Below are positions 10,101 to 21,954 of a stretch of 64,000 bases of DNA, piece after piece. Source of the stretch: Coffea arabica (Eukaryota; Streptophyta; Magnoliopsida; Gentianales; Rubiaceae); contig NC_092329.1 in NCBI RefSeq assembly GCF_036785885.1, positions 4,960,001 to 5,024,000 on the forward strand, written 5' to 3'. The notes under the pieces are model-generated. The model saw only the letters and a list, made by a program, of their open reading frames with translations. It had not been told where the DNA came from and made no database searches. Position numbers and translations under genes: made by a program. The stretch's first letter is position 1. Every line of letters starts with the position of its first letter.

Positions 10101-13100
10101 ATAGTGAAGATATGTTTCCTTTGGTGGATATGCTTTCGCTTGAACCTTTTGTTGGACCTTTGAAGAATCTGAAGAAAGATAAAAATTTCAAGGTTAATGC
10201 TGCAGATTCTGCTTTGGCTACGTTAAAAGGAATAAAAGCATTGACAGAAGTCTGTGCTGAAGATTCCTCCTGTCAATCCAAAATAACTGACTTTGGGGTT
10301 ATGTGCTTGCTGAGGCGCCTTTTGCTTGAAGATGATTATGAGCAACTAGCTGCTATTGAAGCCTATGATGCATCTAGAGCCTTGGAGGCGCAAGATCATG
10401 TCTCTTCATCCTCTGGACAATCCTCTGCTGCCAATACTAATGATTCTTCTAGTTTACGAGTTCCACCTACAGCTCATATTCGAAGACATGCAGCTCGGCT
10501 GCTTACTGTTCTTTCGGTCCTTCCAAAGGTCCAGAAAATAATTGTGGCTGATGAAACTTGGTGTAAATGGCTTGAGGAATGTTCGAAGGGAAAGATCCCT
10601 GGGTGTAATGACCTTAAAATTCAGAGTTATGCTAAGGCCACTCTGTTAAATGTGCTTTGCAATTACCAAAGCAATTCTGTAAATGGTGATATGACTGATA
10701 AAAAAAATGAACCTTGCCCTCATTATGCTGAGATGATTTTTTTGATCAATCCGGAACGACCGCACTGGAAGTGTCTGGACAAAGTGATGCCTAACATTGA
10801 GGATGGATCATCATCAGCAAATGATGACTCTACTGAATGTGTAGGTGGACCTTCATCTGGAGCTTCCAGTGATGATGATTCTTCTACTTCCACATCGACA
10901 TCTGAAAACTGCTCTGGTTTGGACATTGCTCCATTGGATGTTGTCTTTGTCCACGGTTTACGTGGGGGACCCTTTAAAAGTTGGCGGCTTTCCGAGGACA
11001 AATCATCAACTAAGTCTGGCCTTGTTGAGAAGATTGATGAAGAGGCTGGGAAACAGGGAACATTTTGGCCAGGTGAATGGCTTCCTGCTGATTTTCCTGA
11101 TGCTCGTGTCTTTAGTCTTCAATACAAGGTCTGTTTTAATTTTTCTTTTTATGAAACAACTTCGCATACTTTTCACACCATACTAATAATTTTTGTGAAA
11201 AGACCACATGTTATACTTTAAATGATGGGACTCTATTACTTGCCAATCTGTTAGCTGGTGGTTGTGTGCTCATATGGTTGAAATTAACGTTTATTGGACG
11301 ATGTGGTTGCTGCACACCATGTTATTTATTGTATAGTTGAAAAAATGGAGCTTTTTTACTTGCCAATGTATTAGCTTGTCGGTGTGTGCTTATGTAGTTG
11401 AACCATCATTTGTTATCTGACCTTTGACCATTTGGTTAACGCAGACAAATCTTACGCAGTGGTCTGGGGCAAGCTTACCTCTTTTGGTATGTACCGTTTT
11501 GGCACATGTTTCTAGTTCTGCAATAATAGTTAGAGTACTTGTTGGTTATGTAACTTGAATGCCTGTATAGTTAAATGGTATCTTTCTGGGGCTTGTCCCT
11601 CCTTCCAACATCTGATAGGCTAACATTAATGGCCAGTTTAACTGGGCCCCTTAGCTAACAATGCCGCAAAAGTTGTTTCTTGCTTAATCTCATTTGCAAT
11701 GTAGCTTTCACTTGTCTTGGGAACATATGTCTTATAGTAGTTCTTAATAGATATAAAAGCAAAATAGATGAATGGAGAACATATATGTTGGAGATTATTA
11801 TTTTGTTTGTACACTTAATCTTTTCTGTACTTCCTTACCTTTAGGTCTTAGAAGGTTGTTTCTGCATCTTCATCCACGTAAAGGCCTGTTTGGAACCTGA
11901 GTTTTTTGGGAGTTTGTCTAAAACTTTACTGTAGTGCACTGTAGAAGTTTTTGAAAAAATTTTGTAGAAATTTTTGTAAAGTGAAAAATTTTTTTGTAGA
12001 AGTTTTTATAAGGTAAAAAACTTTTTTTCCTTTTCTTTTTTTTTTCTTTCTTTCCTTTTTCTTTTCTTTTCTCCCTTCTTCTTCTTCTTCTTTCTCCCTC
12101 CCCCTTCCCTCCCCCGTTACCTCTGCCTTTCCAGTTCCCAGCAGCCATGGCCCGTAGATTTTTTTTTCTTTTCTTTCTTTTTCTCTCTCTTTTTCTTTTT
12201 CTTTCTTTCTTTCCTTTTTCTTTTCTTTCCTCTCTTCTTCTTCTTCTTCCTTCCTTCCTTCCCCCTCCCTCTTCCCTCGCAGTACCACACGAACCAGCAG
12301 CCAGCCTAACCAATTTTTTTTTCTTTTTCTCTTCCCCTCTTCTCCCTCTCTGCTCCCCTCTCCCCCTCTACTCCCCTTCACCATCCCCCCTCCCTCCCGA
12401 AGCAGAGAACCAGCAGCCATGGCAGAATACAAATTTTTTTTTTTTTTTTGCTTTTTCTCTCCCCCTCTCCTCCATCTCCCTCTCCCATTCTCCTCCCCTC
12501 CCCTTCCCCCTCCCCTTTTGCCCAATCCGATTGTTCGACCAGATCGCATCTGCGATCTGGTACCGTGCAACCAGAGAGGAAGCTGGAGGGTGGCCAGGGA
12601 GGGGAGGGGAGGGGAGAGGGAGAGGGAGAAGGAAAAAAAAAAAAGGTAGGCCGGCGCCGGAAACAGTGGCAGAGGTGGTGGTGACCGGCGGGGGAAGGAT
12701 GGCCGGCGATATAGATGTGGTGGATAGGAGTGGGGAAGAAAGAAGAAGAAAAGAGGAAGTTTTTTGTGCATTAGAATTTTGAAGTGTGTAGATTAAAAAA
12801 TTTGATAAGTTTTTTTGGGTTCCTGTAGCTAAAGTTGTTAAAAAACTAGTAGCTAAAAAACTTGGCCTAAAAACTCAGTTCCAAACAGGCCCATAGTGGT
12901 GTCTGATATCAGGTTTAACTTCTCATCTCTTTTCTTGCTTGAGAAGTAGTGCATTTCTCTGTCGTCCTCTGTCTGCTTTCTAAGTAGGCCCTGCATGAAA
13001 CTGATAGCTATAAATGACTTGCCACATGACAATCTATGCAGTCTCCTAAATGTTTACTCATATGGAATGACTGTGCAGGAAGTTAGTTCAATGCTGCTAG

Positions 13101-15579
13101 AGAAGCTTATTGCTGCAGGAATTGGAGATCGACCGGTTGTATTTGTGACTCATAGGTCTGTTTGGCTAGACACTAACTTTCTTCTTTTTCTTTTATCATT
13201 TTTTTTGATATTTCTGATTAGAGATTTATTTGGTGGTACACATCTGATAATTCTTTTCAAGTGATTTTACAAAAAAAAAAAAAAAAACCTCAGAAATGTC
13301 AATATTACAATGACATGTCATCATAGTAATAAGATTCAGGCCCAAATATTTGAAATCTAAGGCCTTACTAGGTTCTTTAGCGCATTTAATTTGCTTAATG
13401 CTCTGTTACAGAGTTCGTTGTTGATTATAAAGCCTTGGCATTTGTAAAAGTTTTTGTTAGCCTTTTACTTGTTTTTTGAATTCTTGGTTAAGAAATTGTG
13501 TACATTTATTAGAATAAGGAGGCAAAAATTGCAGAACTTCAAGCATGTTGAGTTTAGGTGGGTAAATCTATACCTCACATATATAGAAATCAACCATAAA
13601 TTTGCATCCTTGATCTGAACAATTTTTCCCTTGAATTTCTTTAATTGACTCCTGAAAGTTGTTTTGCATGTTAAACTACATTGATAGTTAATGTGCATAA
13701 AGTGATGACTGGCAGAGCTCCCATAATGATTAGTAGAGCTTTTATGAATAATATTGAGTATCAATATGAATAAAATAAAAAAGAGTATCAACATGAATAA
13801 AGAGATGTTCAATTAACAATTTAACTTTGGAATATACCTATGTGGAGATGGTCGACTTTTTTGCACCCTTTTCTACTTCCAATATCACCTCTTGAGGCAA
13901 GTCCATAAGAGAGCACCAAGTAGTTCTTGTGGACTTTGTTTCTGGCACTTACCATATGTTGATGCCTTTATTCCAATGGCATTTTGCAGCTTGGGTGGCC
14001 TTGTTGTCAAGCAAATGTTGTATCAAGCAGAAGCAGAAAAGAGGGACAACTTTGTTAAGAACACCATTGGACTTGTATGTTCTATCCTTCAAATGAAAGT
14101 CTACTTGTGTCCTGTAATTTTTCCTTCCATGATGTCTCTGATTATATTCATTTTGTTTGAGCTCAGGTTTTCTATAGTTGTCCACATTTTGGCAGCAAAC
14201 TTGCAGACATGCCTTGGCGTATGGGTCTTGTGTTTCGGCCTGCACCAACTGTTAGTACCTGTTTGACATTTGTGTTTCTTGCATTTAATATCATACATTT
14301 TCTCCCTTTTTTAGTGTTTCCTGTTTTCAATATGATAAGATATCTGGCATTTAGATATAAAAGCTGCTTGTAACTTCCATGGCCAGATCGGAGAGTTAAG
14401 AAGTGGATCTCCAAGACTAGTCGAGCTTAATAATTTCATTGGTGACCTTCATGAGAAAGGCATGCTTGAAGTCCTTAGCTTTTCTGAGGTAATGTCTCTA
14501 TATTGGACATTTTCTCTCCAACACTTCTGAATTTTTGCATACTTTGACAGCTCAGGTTGTAACTTTGATTGGTTAATGATTGGCTTACAGACCAAAGTTA
14601 CCCCGATCGTTGAAGGGTACGGAGGTTGGGCTTTCCGAATGGAAATTGTACCTATTGAATCAGCTTATCCTGGATTTGGTCACCTTGTTGTAAGTAAAAG
14701 CTACTTGGCTACTGCATTTTGATAAAATGATACTACTTGTGGACTGGCGGACCTTATGTTTTTTAATTTTTTTGTCATACTGTTTTAATTTTCTAGTGAT
14801 AAAAGGTATAAAATCTGATCTCAGCCTTTGTTAACTTTGCCGACTTTCAATGTTTAGTTGCTTCATAGGAATATGTAAAGGATATTTGAAGCCTATTATC
14901 CACCAGGTGATTGCTAACCGGTTAAAATTTTAATTAGTCAAATTGCATTTGTAAGTCATCCAAACATGATATTTTCTCTGTTCTGTTCTAACATTATTGC
15001 ACAAACCTATTGTCCAACAACAGTTGCTGGATTCTTGGATGGTGAACTTTTGATTTTAGTACATACAACATAGAATTTCTTTGTTGAATACAAGATGCAA
15101 GAATTTTGCTTATGAGCATATGAATTTAAAAAGTTTTCTTTTGGCAATTAACATTGCGTTAGAGTTCCTGACATGTCACGTTTCATATGTTGATGCACGG
15201 GATATAGGAATTGTGGGTTGGTTTAGAATTTGCTTGGGCATGACCACAAATTTCATAGTATTCTTTGGTTTCGAATATTACTGTAGTGGAAGCTGCAACG
15301 CACTGTTTTAAATGGGTGGTATTTATTTGGTTTTGTAGCCTGTTACTCTGTTTATTTTTTTAGTTTTGGGGTTTTGCTTTGAGAGTGTAAGAAATATTGG
15401 TTTAAACCTGCATCACCATGTTAATGTTACCTCATCCTTTCTTTGCTTTTTCAACTTGAATGCAGGTTTTAGACTCCACAGACCATATAAATTCTTGCAA
15501 GCCACTCTCCCGCACGGATCCTTCCTACAAAGAAACCTTAGACTTCTTGCACAAGATGAAGGCTCGTCTACATAAATAG
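7140..15579 (+). CDS. SERAC1-like protein, ARM-type repeat plus alpha/beta hydrolase
   Basis: Ten exons: 7140-7892, 8706-9863, 9998-11128, 11445-11486, 13079-13155, 13990-14074, 14167-14250, 14387-14488, 14591-14689 and 15466-15579. All phases close, giving 1214 residues. The N-terminus is Arg/Thr/Ser-rich without early acidic residues, like a mitochondrial presequence, followed by a membrane segment at about 77-96. A long helical ARM-like region follows. The hydrolase domain starts near residue 945 with VVFVHGLRGGPFKSW. The nucleophile motif VTHSLGGLVVKQM has its Ser at about 1054, with that codon split by the 13155/13990 junction. The C-terminal STDHINSCKP supplies the likely catalytic His (about 1184). 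Animal SERAC1 acts in phosphatidylglycerol remodelling at mitochondrial contact sites; the plant role is inferred by family. Intron 4 is 1.6 kb and holds a TIR element. Introns 1, 5 and 9 (over 770 bp each) show nothing else. Exon 2 has a tandem acceptor. Confidence 0.93.
11883..12892. mobile_element. TIR element with polypyrimidine arrays, inside SERAC1-like intron 4
   Basis: Bounded by inverted termini of about 23 bp beginning GGCCTGTTTGGAAC and ending in the reverse complement. No convincing target duplication was found (flanks GTAAA and CATAG), so the superfamily is unassigned. The interior has long CT/TTTC arrays on the plus strand that create spurious Lys/Glu/Arg-rich frames on the minus strand. 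A module containing ACCAGCAGCCA followed by a T-run recurs three times (about 12140, 12290, 12410). Confidence 0.65.
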
Positions 15580-17169
15580 ATAGAGTGCGTGTATACTTAG
15601 AATTAGGCATAATTTTTTGCAGTGAAGACAACATTGCTCTGAACCTGTTTGAGGCTTCTGAGAGTATTACTTTACAACTAACTCCAGAGGCAGGGCTTTC
15701 AAGCCTGCAAATTTTCAGATAGACCATTACAAGACTGGAATTCTCGGGTTGGCAATGAGACCTACTTCAGGAGTCTCTACACCACACTCTACAACTCCTT
15801 GGAGACAATTTTCAAGCTTAATCTGCTTTACCAGGAGTTCGAATCGAGTTGCATAGAAGAGTAGCTTTAGTTGTACAGTAATTATCTCCAATATTGTTTC
15901 GTGATTTCGCCTGTACAATCCTGAGTTTACTAACTGTATCATCGATGTAGACCTACACTAGCGGTTAGATAAGACATTCCCTTGCACTGGCGGATCTCCC
16001 ATATTTTAGGCATAGAGAGTCCCTTTGTGGGACGATGATGATTCATTGGTTTACATGTAGAGTATTCTGATATTCTGTACTAATACTTTTCTCAAAGTAA
16101 CAAATAAGAAGCCCTTCTTTGTATCATGTTAATAAGTTGGGTATCATCTAATTCTAACTTATATCCATTGTATTTTTCTTAGATTTGGGTTTAAATTTTC
16201 AAATTCAAACCCCAGTTAGATCTTGACCTATGAAAGAATTAGGGGTTTGGATAGGGTTTAATTTTGTTAATCTCATATCCTATCTCATCCAAACCTATAT
16301 TTATATGTGAGAAAAAAATTAAAGGATGTTTAAATACACTGAAATTTTAATGTTAAATATTTGAGATTTAGACTGTCAAAAGGGTTGCTAGGAAGCTCTT
16401 TAATTTCAGGTCATGATTTTTTGCGTGCAACATTTTTTGAATATTGATTGTATTATTTTGAAAATGGTAATTCGATTTTCTTTCTATGATTGTTGAATTT
16501 TATATATTTTTTTAATGTAACTTTTAAAATTATTATGATTGCCCATTGGATACCAAACCTATTAGTTCGGATCCAATTTTTCTTTTCAAAACACATGAGG
16601 TTTTGATTTAATGTAATTTTAAATATTATTATGGATATCCATTGGATACCAAACTTATTAGAGTTAGGGTCTAAATTTTCTTTTCAAAACACGAGGTTTT
16701 GATTCCAAGTCAAGTCTGTGCATTAATAATTTTGAGTAGATTTAGGTTAGGGTAAAGCAATTAATTCAAATTCAAACTCTATCCATTTCCAAAATTCCAA
16801 AATTCATATTTCAGCAAATGCTTGCATCAAATAAATCCAATCCAAATCCAAATTACATCTCACTCACATCCCTAGATGCAGATTTCAGGAAATGCCTTCG
16901 ATGATTTTCATCTAATGCAGTTTGCTTATATATATATCAGAAAAAACTAGTTATAATCTCAAAAAAGAATTCGACAATTTGATCCTATTGGGACTTCAAC
17001 GGTAACGAGATAAACGGATAAAGGAAAAGAATAAAAATAAACCAAAACTTGAAGACTAAATCGAAATTCCATGAAAATTGGGTACTCGCAATAGAATTAT
17101 ATTAAGGCCGAGCATTTTACAGCTCCTCCTAGACTGGCGTCAAGAACCGTTCCCTGCAAAGGAACAGCC
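15580..17169. other. Intergenic between SERAC1-like and HO2
   Basis: The first few hundred bases are the SERAC1-like 3' UTR. A 96-bp tandem duplication lies at 16512-16703. A TATATATATATC tract at 16926 could serve HO2, but it is about 240 bp from its ATG. No gene seen. Confidence 0.5.
16512..16703. repeat. Tandem duplication, period 96 bp, two copies
   Basis: Both copies begin TTAATGTAA and include CCATTGGATACCAAAC and TTTTCTTTTCAAAACAC. They differ at several sites, so the duplication is not recent. Confidence 0.75.
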
Positions 17170-19845
17170 ATGAATGCAGCAACAATGGCCTACTTCAAGC
17201 TATCAATTTTGCCGCTCCAAGAAAATTCAAGACTCCTATTTGCGAACAAATTCTCAAATTTTCCAACTGCAGAGAAAAGAAATTCGACAAATAGTAACAA
17301 AACCAAGCGGCCCACTAATTTTTACTGTTCACACTCCAATACGATTGCTGTAGTATCACCGTCGGAAACTGAAGAAGATGGAAGTGATGATAATGAAGAA
17401 GGTGGGCAGATGTCGTCGCCGGCTATGATGGGAAGCGCGCCTCCGGTTAGGCGGAGGAGGAGGAGGTACAGGAAACTATGCCCTGGCGAGAATAAAGGGA
17501 TAACTGAAGAAATGAGGTTCGTTGCAATGAAGTTAAGAAATAGCGGTAAACCCAAAAAGATTAAAAAGGGAAGAGGAAATGCTGAGAGCATTAAAGAAGT
17601 GGAAACTGGGAATTCTGGGGAAGACCAAAAGGATGTCTCAATTTCAGAGGAAAAAGTGGAAAAGGATGATGATGGTAGCAATGCAAATGAAGATATATGG
17701 CAGCCTTGTCTGGAAGGTTTTTTGAAGTACCTTGTGGATAGCAAGCTTGTTTTTAGTACTATTGAGCGGATTGTTGACGAGTCCAGTGATGTTTCTTGTA
17801 AGTTATCCTTGTTTTCTTTTGGCTGCTGTTCTGCTTCTTCTATTTTGATCTTTGACGTTTTCTTTTTCCCTTTCAGCTGTTAAGTAGTTTTGATGTTCAT
17901 TAATGTTCTATCCTGAAAATTTTTTTTTTTTTTTTTTGGTTACTACTAATTTTCTTAATTGGCTTTTAGGTATGAATTCAATCTTTGTAGGTCCATTGGG
18001 GTAATGCAGTGGAGGGTTGATTGTAGTTGGGGTTTAAAATTTAAATGTTTTGTGCATCCGAGTATAATGCATTGGAACTTAGTAGGTTATAAAGGTTTTG
18101 ATCTTGATGTAACAGGCGACTTTTATAAATTTGAACTTGTTACAGTCCTGAATGCCTACCTGGCTTTCATATCCTTTGGTTACTGTAATCATAAAAAGGG
18201 GATAGTTTGAAGTCTATCTACTGATAAATACAATATCCAATGGCTAATTTGTTTTCTTTATTGGTTACTCTTTTGGGTTATATTTCAAAAAATTTGGCGT
18301 AATTCTCTGATGTTTTCTGGAGTAGATGTCTACTTCAGGAAAACAGGATTGGAGCGATCAGAATGTATTGGAAAAGATCTAGAATGGTTCAGCCGAAAGG
18401 GTAATGCCATCCCAGCACCCAGCAATCCAGGAGTCACTTATGTCCAATATCTGAAGGAACTTGCTGAGACGAGTCCCCCTTTGTTTCTTTCCCACTTTTA
18501 CAACATATACTTCTCGCATATAGCTGGAGGGCAAGTTATAGCCAAAAAGGTGTGCTAATGCTGCTTTGTTCAGTTCAGTCAGTATTTTGTTTCCTTGGGG
18601 AATCTGCACCAGAAGTGAGATATCTGTATATGATTTTCAGTTATCTGACTCAAATGACTTTGCATTTTGCGGAATCTCTTGGTTGATGGGAGGGAATATT
18701 CAAATGAATTGGTTTTGGCATGTAATAGGGGGCATAACCTACCATACAAGATATGATTTTTCCTTTGATAAGTGAAATTGTACGCCACAAAAATAGGACA
18801 AGATGGAGCTTTTGATAGTAGAGAAAGATATTAGAAGACAGTAAGACATCTTCTTAAGATCTATGGAGTATCTTGTCCTGAGTTGAGTTCTCAGCTGAAT
18901 GGAGTTCTAGTTATGTCTTGCATACCTAAGTAGTCTTTGAAGTGAAAGCCATCATATGATTAGGCATTTGGGTGAAGGAAAGATCCGGAATTGAACTATT
19001 GAAGAATGATGAACATTAATAAGAGCTTTATTGGTTTATAGTTTTGGCCAATGCAATAGTAACTGCGTACTTATGTCATGATCGGAGATATCCCTATCAT
19101 CACATGGTGTGAGATAAAAATTAAGATGTGAAAGCGCGTTTATCTCTATAAGAACGGTGCATTCCGAGGTGGACAAACAAATTGGTTAGTCCAAATCAAA
19201 CCATTGCATATAAAAATGATTATTAGATTGATCTCAGTAGGTATTCGTTTGCAGGGAAGAACTCTTAGCCAATTTTGGTCGAATATCATATCCTGAAATT
19301 GGATTTGTAAGAGAATTTGGTTCTTTATTTTGTAACTTATTTGCTCCCTTTTATCTTGCCTTTTGATTTAATCATGCTATTGTTATTTCCGTTTCTATTA
19401 TCTTGATGAATGGCTTGATCCCTGCTTGGAGATGGTTCCACATTTGAACCAAATGGTGGTGCTTAACTTCCAAAATTGTTCATTTAATTGAGATTCTGTT
19501 TTTGAGGTTTAGCACATAGCATACCTGTAGTTTCTTAGACATGCTTAGTTGCCGACAGGTCTCAGAGAAGTTGTTGGAAGGAAGGAAGCTGGAGTTCTAT
19601 GCATGGGAAGGGGAAGAACAAGAGTTGCTAAAAGGTGTGAGAGAGAAGCTCAACATGCTTGGAGAGGTATAGATGCCTGAGATGATTTCCTCCCTGAACT
19701 TTCTTCAATACTTTCTTGAGCCATTTGCTGATAGTTTGTTTACCTATCACAGCACTGGTCTAGAGACGAGAAAAATAGATGCCTAAGAGAAGCAACGAAG
19801 GCATTCCGGTACCTTGGTCAGATAGTAAGGTTGATAATTTTGTAA
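17170..19845 (+). CDS. HO2: Heme oxygenase 2, probable inactive, chloroplastic
   Basis: Four exons: 17170-17797, 18326-18549, 19559-19666 and 19753-19845; phases close and give 350 residues. The N-terminal 55 or so residues are Ser/Asn/Lys-rich like a plastid transit peptide. An acidic stretch and an Arg run (VRRRRRRYRKLCPG) precede the heme oxygenase domain. Matching domain segments are EEMRFVAMKL, FLKYLVDSKLVFSTIE, RKTGLERSE, DLEWFSRKG, FLSHFYNIYFSHIAGGQ and the C-terminal FRYLGQIVRLIIL. In active HO1 the heme-ligand His follows the MKL segment; here it is Arg (MKLRNSGK), and an acidic/Lys-rich insertion follows, both marks of the HO2 branch. Arabidopsis HO2 binds protoporphyrin IX and lacks heme oxygenase activity, which fits. 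Intron 2 (about 1 kb) shows nothing else. Confidence 0.93.
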
Positions 19846-20333
19846 AGAAAGCAGATTTGAATCCAAGATTGTATATTGTTCTCTTGTAGTAAGCCTATGG
19901 CAGAGCCTTTCAAGTTAAAGATGAAGCTCATCACTTGATTGTGGTAATCAATTCATTTGACGTAGGTAGCTCTTTTGCTTGCGAGTTGCGGCATCCCTTC
20001 TTCACTTCTTCCAATGCGAAGGATGTTTCACCGGAGTTGAAAACATCATCGAATGCTAATACATGAGGCAGATTGAATTTTGTTCATTTTTTTTCATCGT
20101 TTCCTTTTCCTTTTTGCTTGCGCTGGTTCATCTATTCATTTGTTTCTGTTTCTTAATCTTTCTTTCTTTATTTCTATGGGCATAAAATCTAGAAAATTTT
20201 CATCTTTGGTATCTTTATCTTTATCTTTTTGTTTCTTTCTTTTTTTTAAGTAATCCTTTCTTCTCTCTTTTTTTTTTTTTTAACATATCAATCGTGTAGT
20301 TATACATGAAGGTTTTTTTTGTTATAAATTAGG
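19846..20333. other. HO2 3' flank
   Basis: Likely 3' UTR and T-rich downstream sequence. It ends in TAAATTAGG (20325-20333), the left target duplication of the outer MULE. Confidence 0.5.
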
Positions 20334-20501
20334 GGCTAATTGCTTAGAATATGGACGAAAAAAAAGATTAATCGGACATCCATGGCTCTGACAGACCCGT
20401 GGTACAAATCTATGAGCACAGCCCGGCACCCAAAATTCCAGTCAAACCTTCTGACACCGCTGACAGCGGGGCAGCGGAATAAACTTTTTTTTTTTTAATA
20501 A

Positions 20502-20775
20502 GGGCAAAAAACTTGGGCGGCCATTAAACTTTTCCCAGGATCATGTTTTGGCCATCGAACTATTTTTTGTCAATAATTGGCCACTAAACAACTTAATCAG
20601 GCCACCCGTGACCATTTCGTCGGTAATAGCTCTTAATTTCTGAAATTAGCATTACACGTGGCAAACCACAGGGGCAATTTTGTCCGTTAATCCACTGACC
20701 GTTCACTTACATTAATACATCAACTGAAAAGAAAAAAAAGAGTGGTAGAAACAAGCCAACTAAACAAACTGAAGT
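20502..20775. repeat. Left TIR of inner MULE
   Basis: 274 bp, ending AAACAAACTGAAGT. The inverted partner is 25881-26154. It probably contains the promoter of the GRF gene. Confidence 0.92.
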
Positions 20776-20852
20776 GTCTGGTCTTGTGGAGGAAAAAATA
20801 GGGACTCAATTTCCAGCCCTAAATTCTGTGTCAGAAATCGAAGAAGCCAAGA

Positions 20853-21384
20853 ATGTCGAGACGCTCTCCTAAACCCATACCTAGATGCTCCTGCGGATTA
20901 ACAGCAATGGTGAAGACCTCATGGACAAATTGGAACCCAGCAAGAAGATTTGTGGTCTGCACTTTAGGAGAGGTAAGATCTTAGAGAGGTAAGATGTTAG
21001 ATTTGTAATGGAAATATTATAACAAGAGGATTTAGTCTTGGAAAATGTAAATTGCAGGATGAGGGATGTGGTTTTTGGGAATGGTATGATCCAACAATGT
21101 GCGAAAGATCAACTCAAGTGATTCCTGGTTTGCTGCGAAGAATGAATAGAATGGAAAGTAATATGGAGGAATTAGAAACTTCAGCAAGAAGATGGGAAAA
21201 TAAAGCTCAAAAATTGGAACTTAAAGTTGCAAAATTGGAGGGTGAAGTGAAAAAGCACAAGACCAGAGAGCACTATCTCAAAAGAGCTCTTCTCGGTACA
21301 TGGGTTTTTATATTGTTGTATTGTTTTTGCTGCTATCTGAAGACTGTTATTAAGAGTGACCATATGTTGGCCATCAAGGGATAG
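20853..21384 (+). CDS. GRF-type zinc finger, coiled-coil, membrane-anchored protein of the MULE
   Basis: Two exons, 20853-20972 and 21058-21384, join in frame to 148 residues starting MSRRSPKPIPRCSCG. The GRF zinc finger is clear: CSCG, then KTSWTNWNPARRFVVC, then DEGCGFWEWYDP, giving four cysteines at about residues 12, 14, 36 and 44 and the expected aromatic core. A heptad-rich helix follows (ESNMEELETSARRWENKAQK and onward), then a hydrophobic segment (WVFILLYCFCCYL) near the C-terminus. GRF domains bind single-stranded nucleic acid in NEIL3, TOP3A and APEX2. The gene lies wholly within the inner MULE and converges on the transposase, so I infer it is an accessory gene of the element, by analogy with mudrB. 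It could instead be a captured host gene. The reading frame is intact. Confidence 0.82.
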
Positions 21385-21954
21385 TTAATGTTGTTTAGTG
21401 ATTGTGAAGAAATGGAAGTAGTAAGGTTGAGTGGATACAGCTTTTGGTGGTAGTGTCCGTAGCAATAGCAGACCAAAGATTCCCATGTTGTATTTTATAG
21501 TGAATTTTTCATTGGTTTGTTTTCTTATGTAATGGAATCCTTGCTGTAATTGTGTTACTTTTTACTGAATGAATGGATGCAAGTTTTTTGTCGTTTCTTA
21601 TGAATTGCTGTAATTGTAGTTTCTTATGAATGTGGCATTATAACACAGTAAATTAAGACAAAAGGAGTATTTCCATTGGATAAAACTAACTACAAAAGTT
21701 TCCAATTTGCAGAAGTACACAGCTTTCTGTTGAATATGCAAAAAGATAGTGGATGAAAAACAAAAGGCATCCACCATAACAAAACAAAAGCCATCCACTA
21801 TCAACATGAAGTGGATCCTGCAGTTAAACTTTAATGCATCTATTTTAACAGCCCACTGAACTTAAATAAACTATTATAAGTCAAAAGACTTATGTACATA
21901 TCAGTCACCATCATCAACATCTCAGATCACATCTAAAACTGTATCCAATTCCAT

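Noticed and set aside
11918..12782. Several long overlapping frames on both strands (up to about 280 codons).
   Set aside because: They are translations of CT/GA arrays (runs of Lys/Glu/Arg or Phe/Leu/Ser) inside the intron of a well-supported gene, with no domain.
13465..13812. A minus-strand 115-codon frame.
   Set aside because: It lies in intron 5 of the SERAC1-like gene, is AT-rich (Ile/Asn/Phe/Leu runs), and has no domain.
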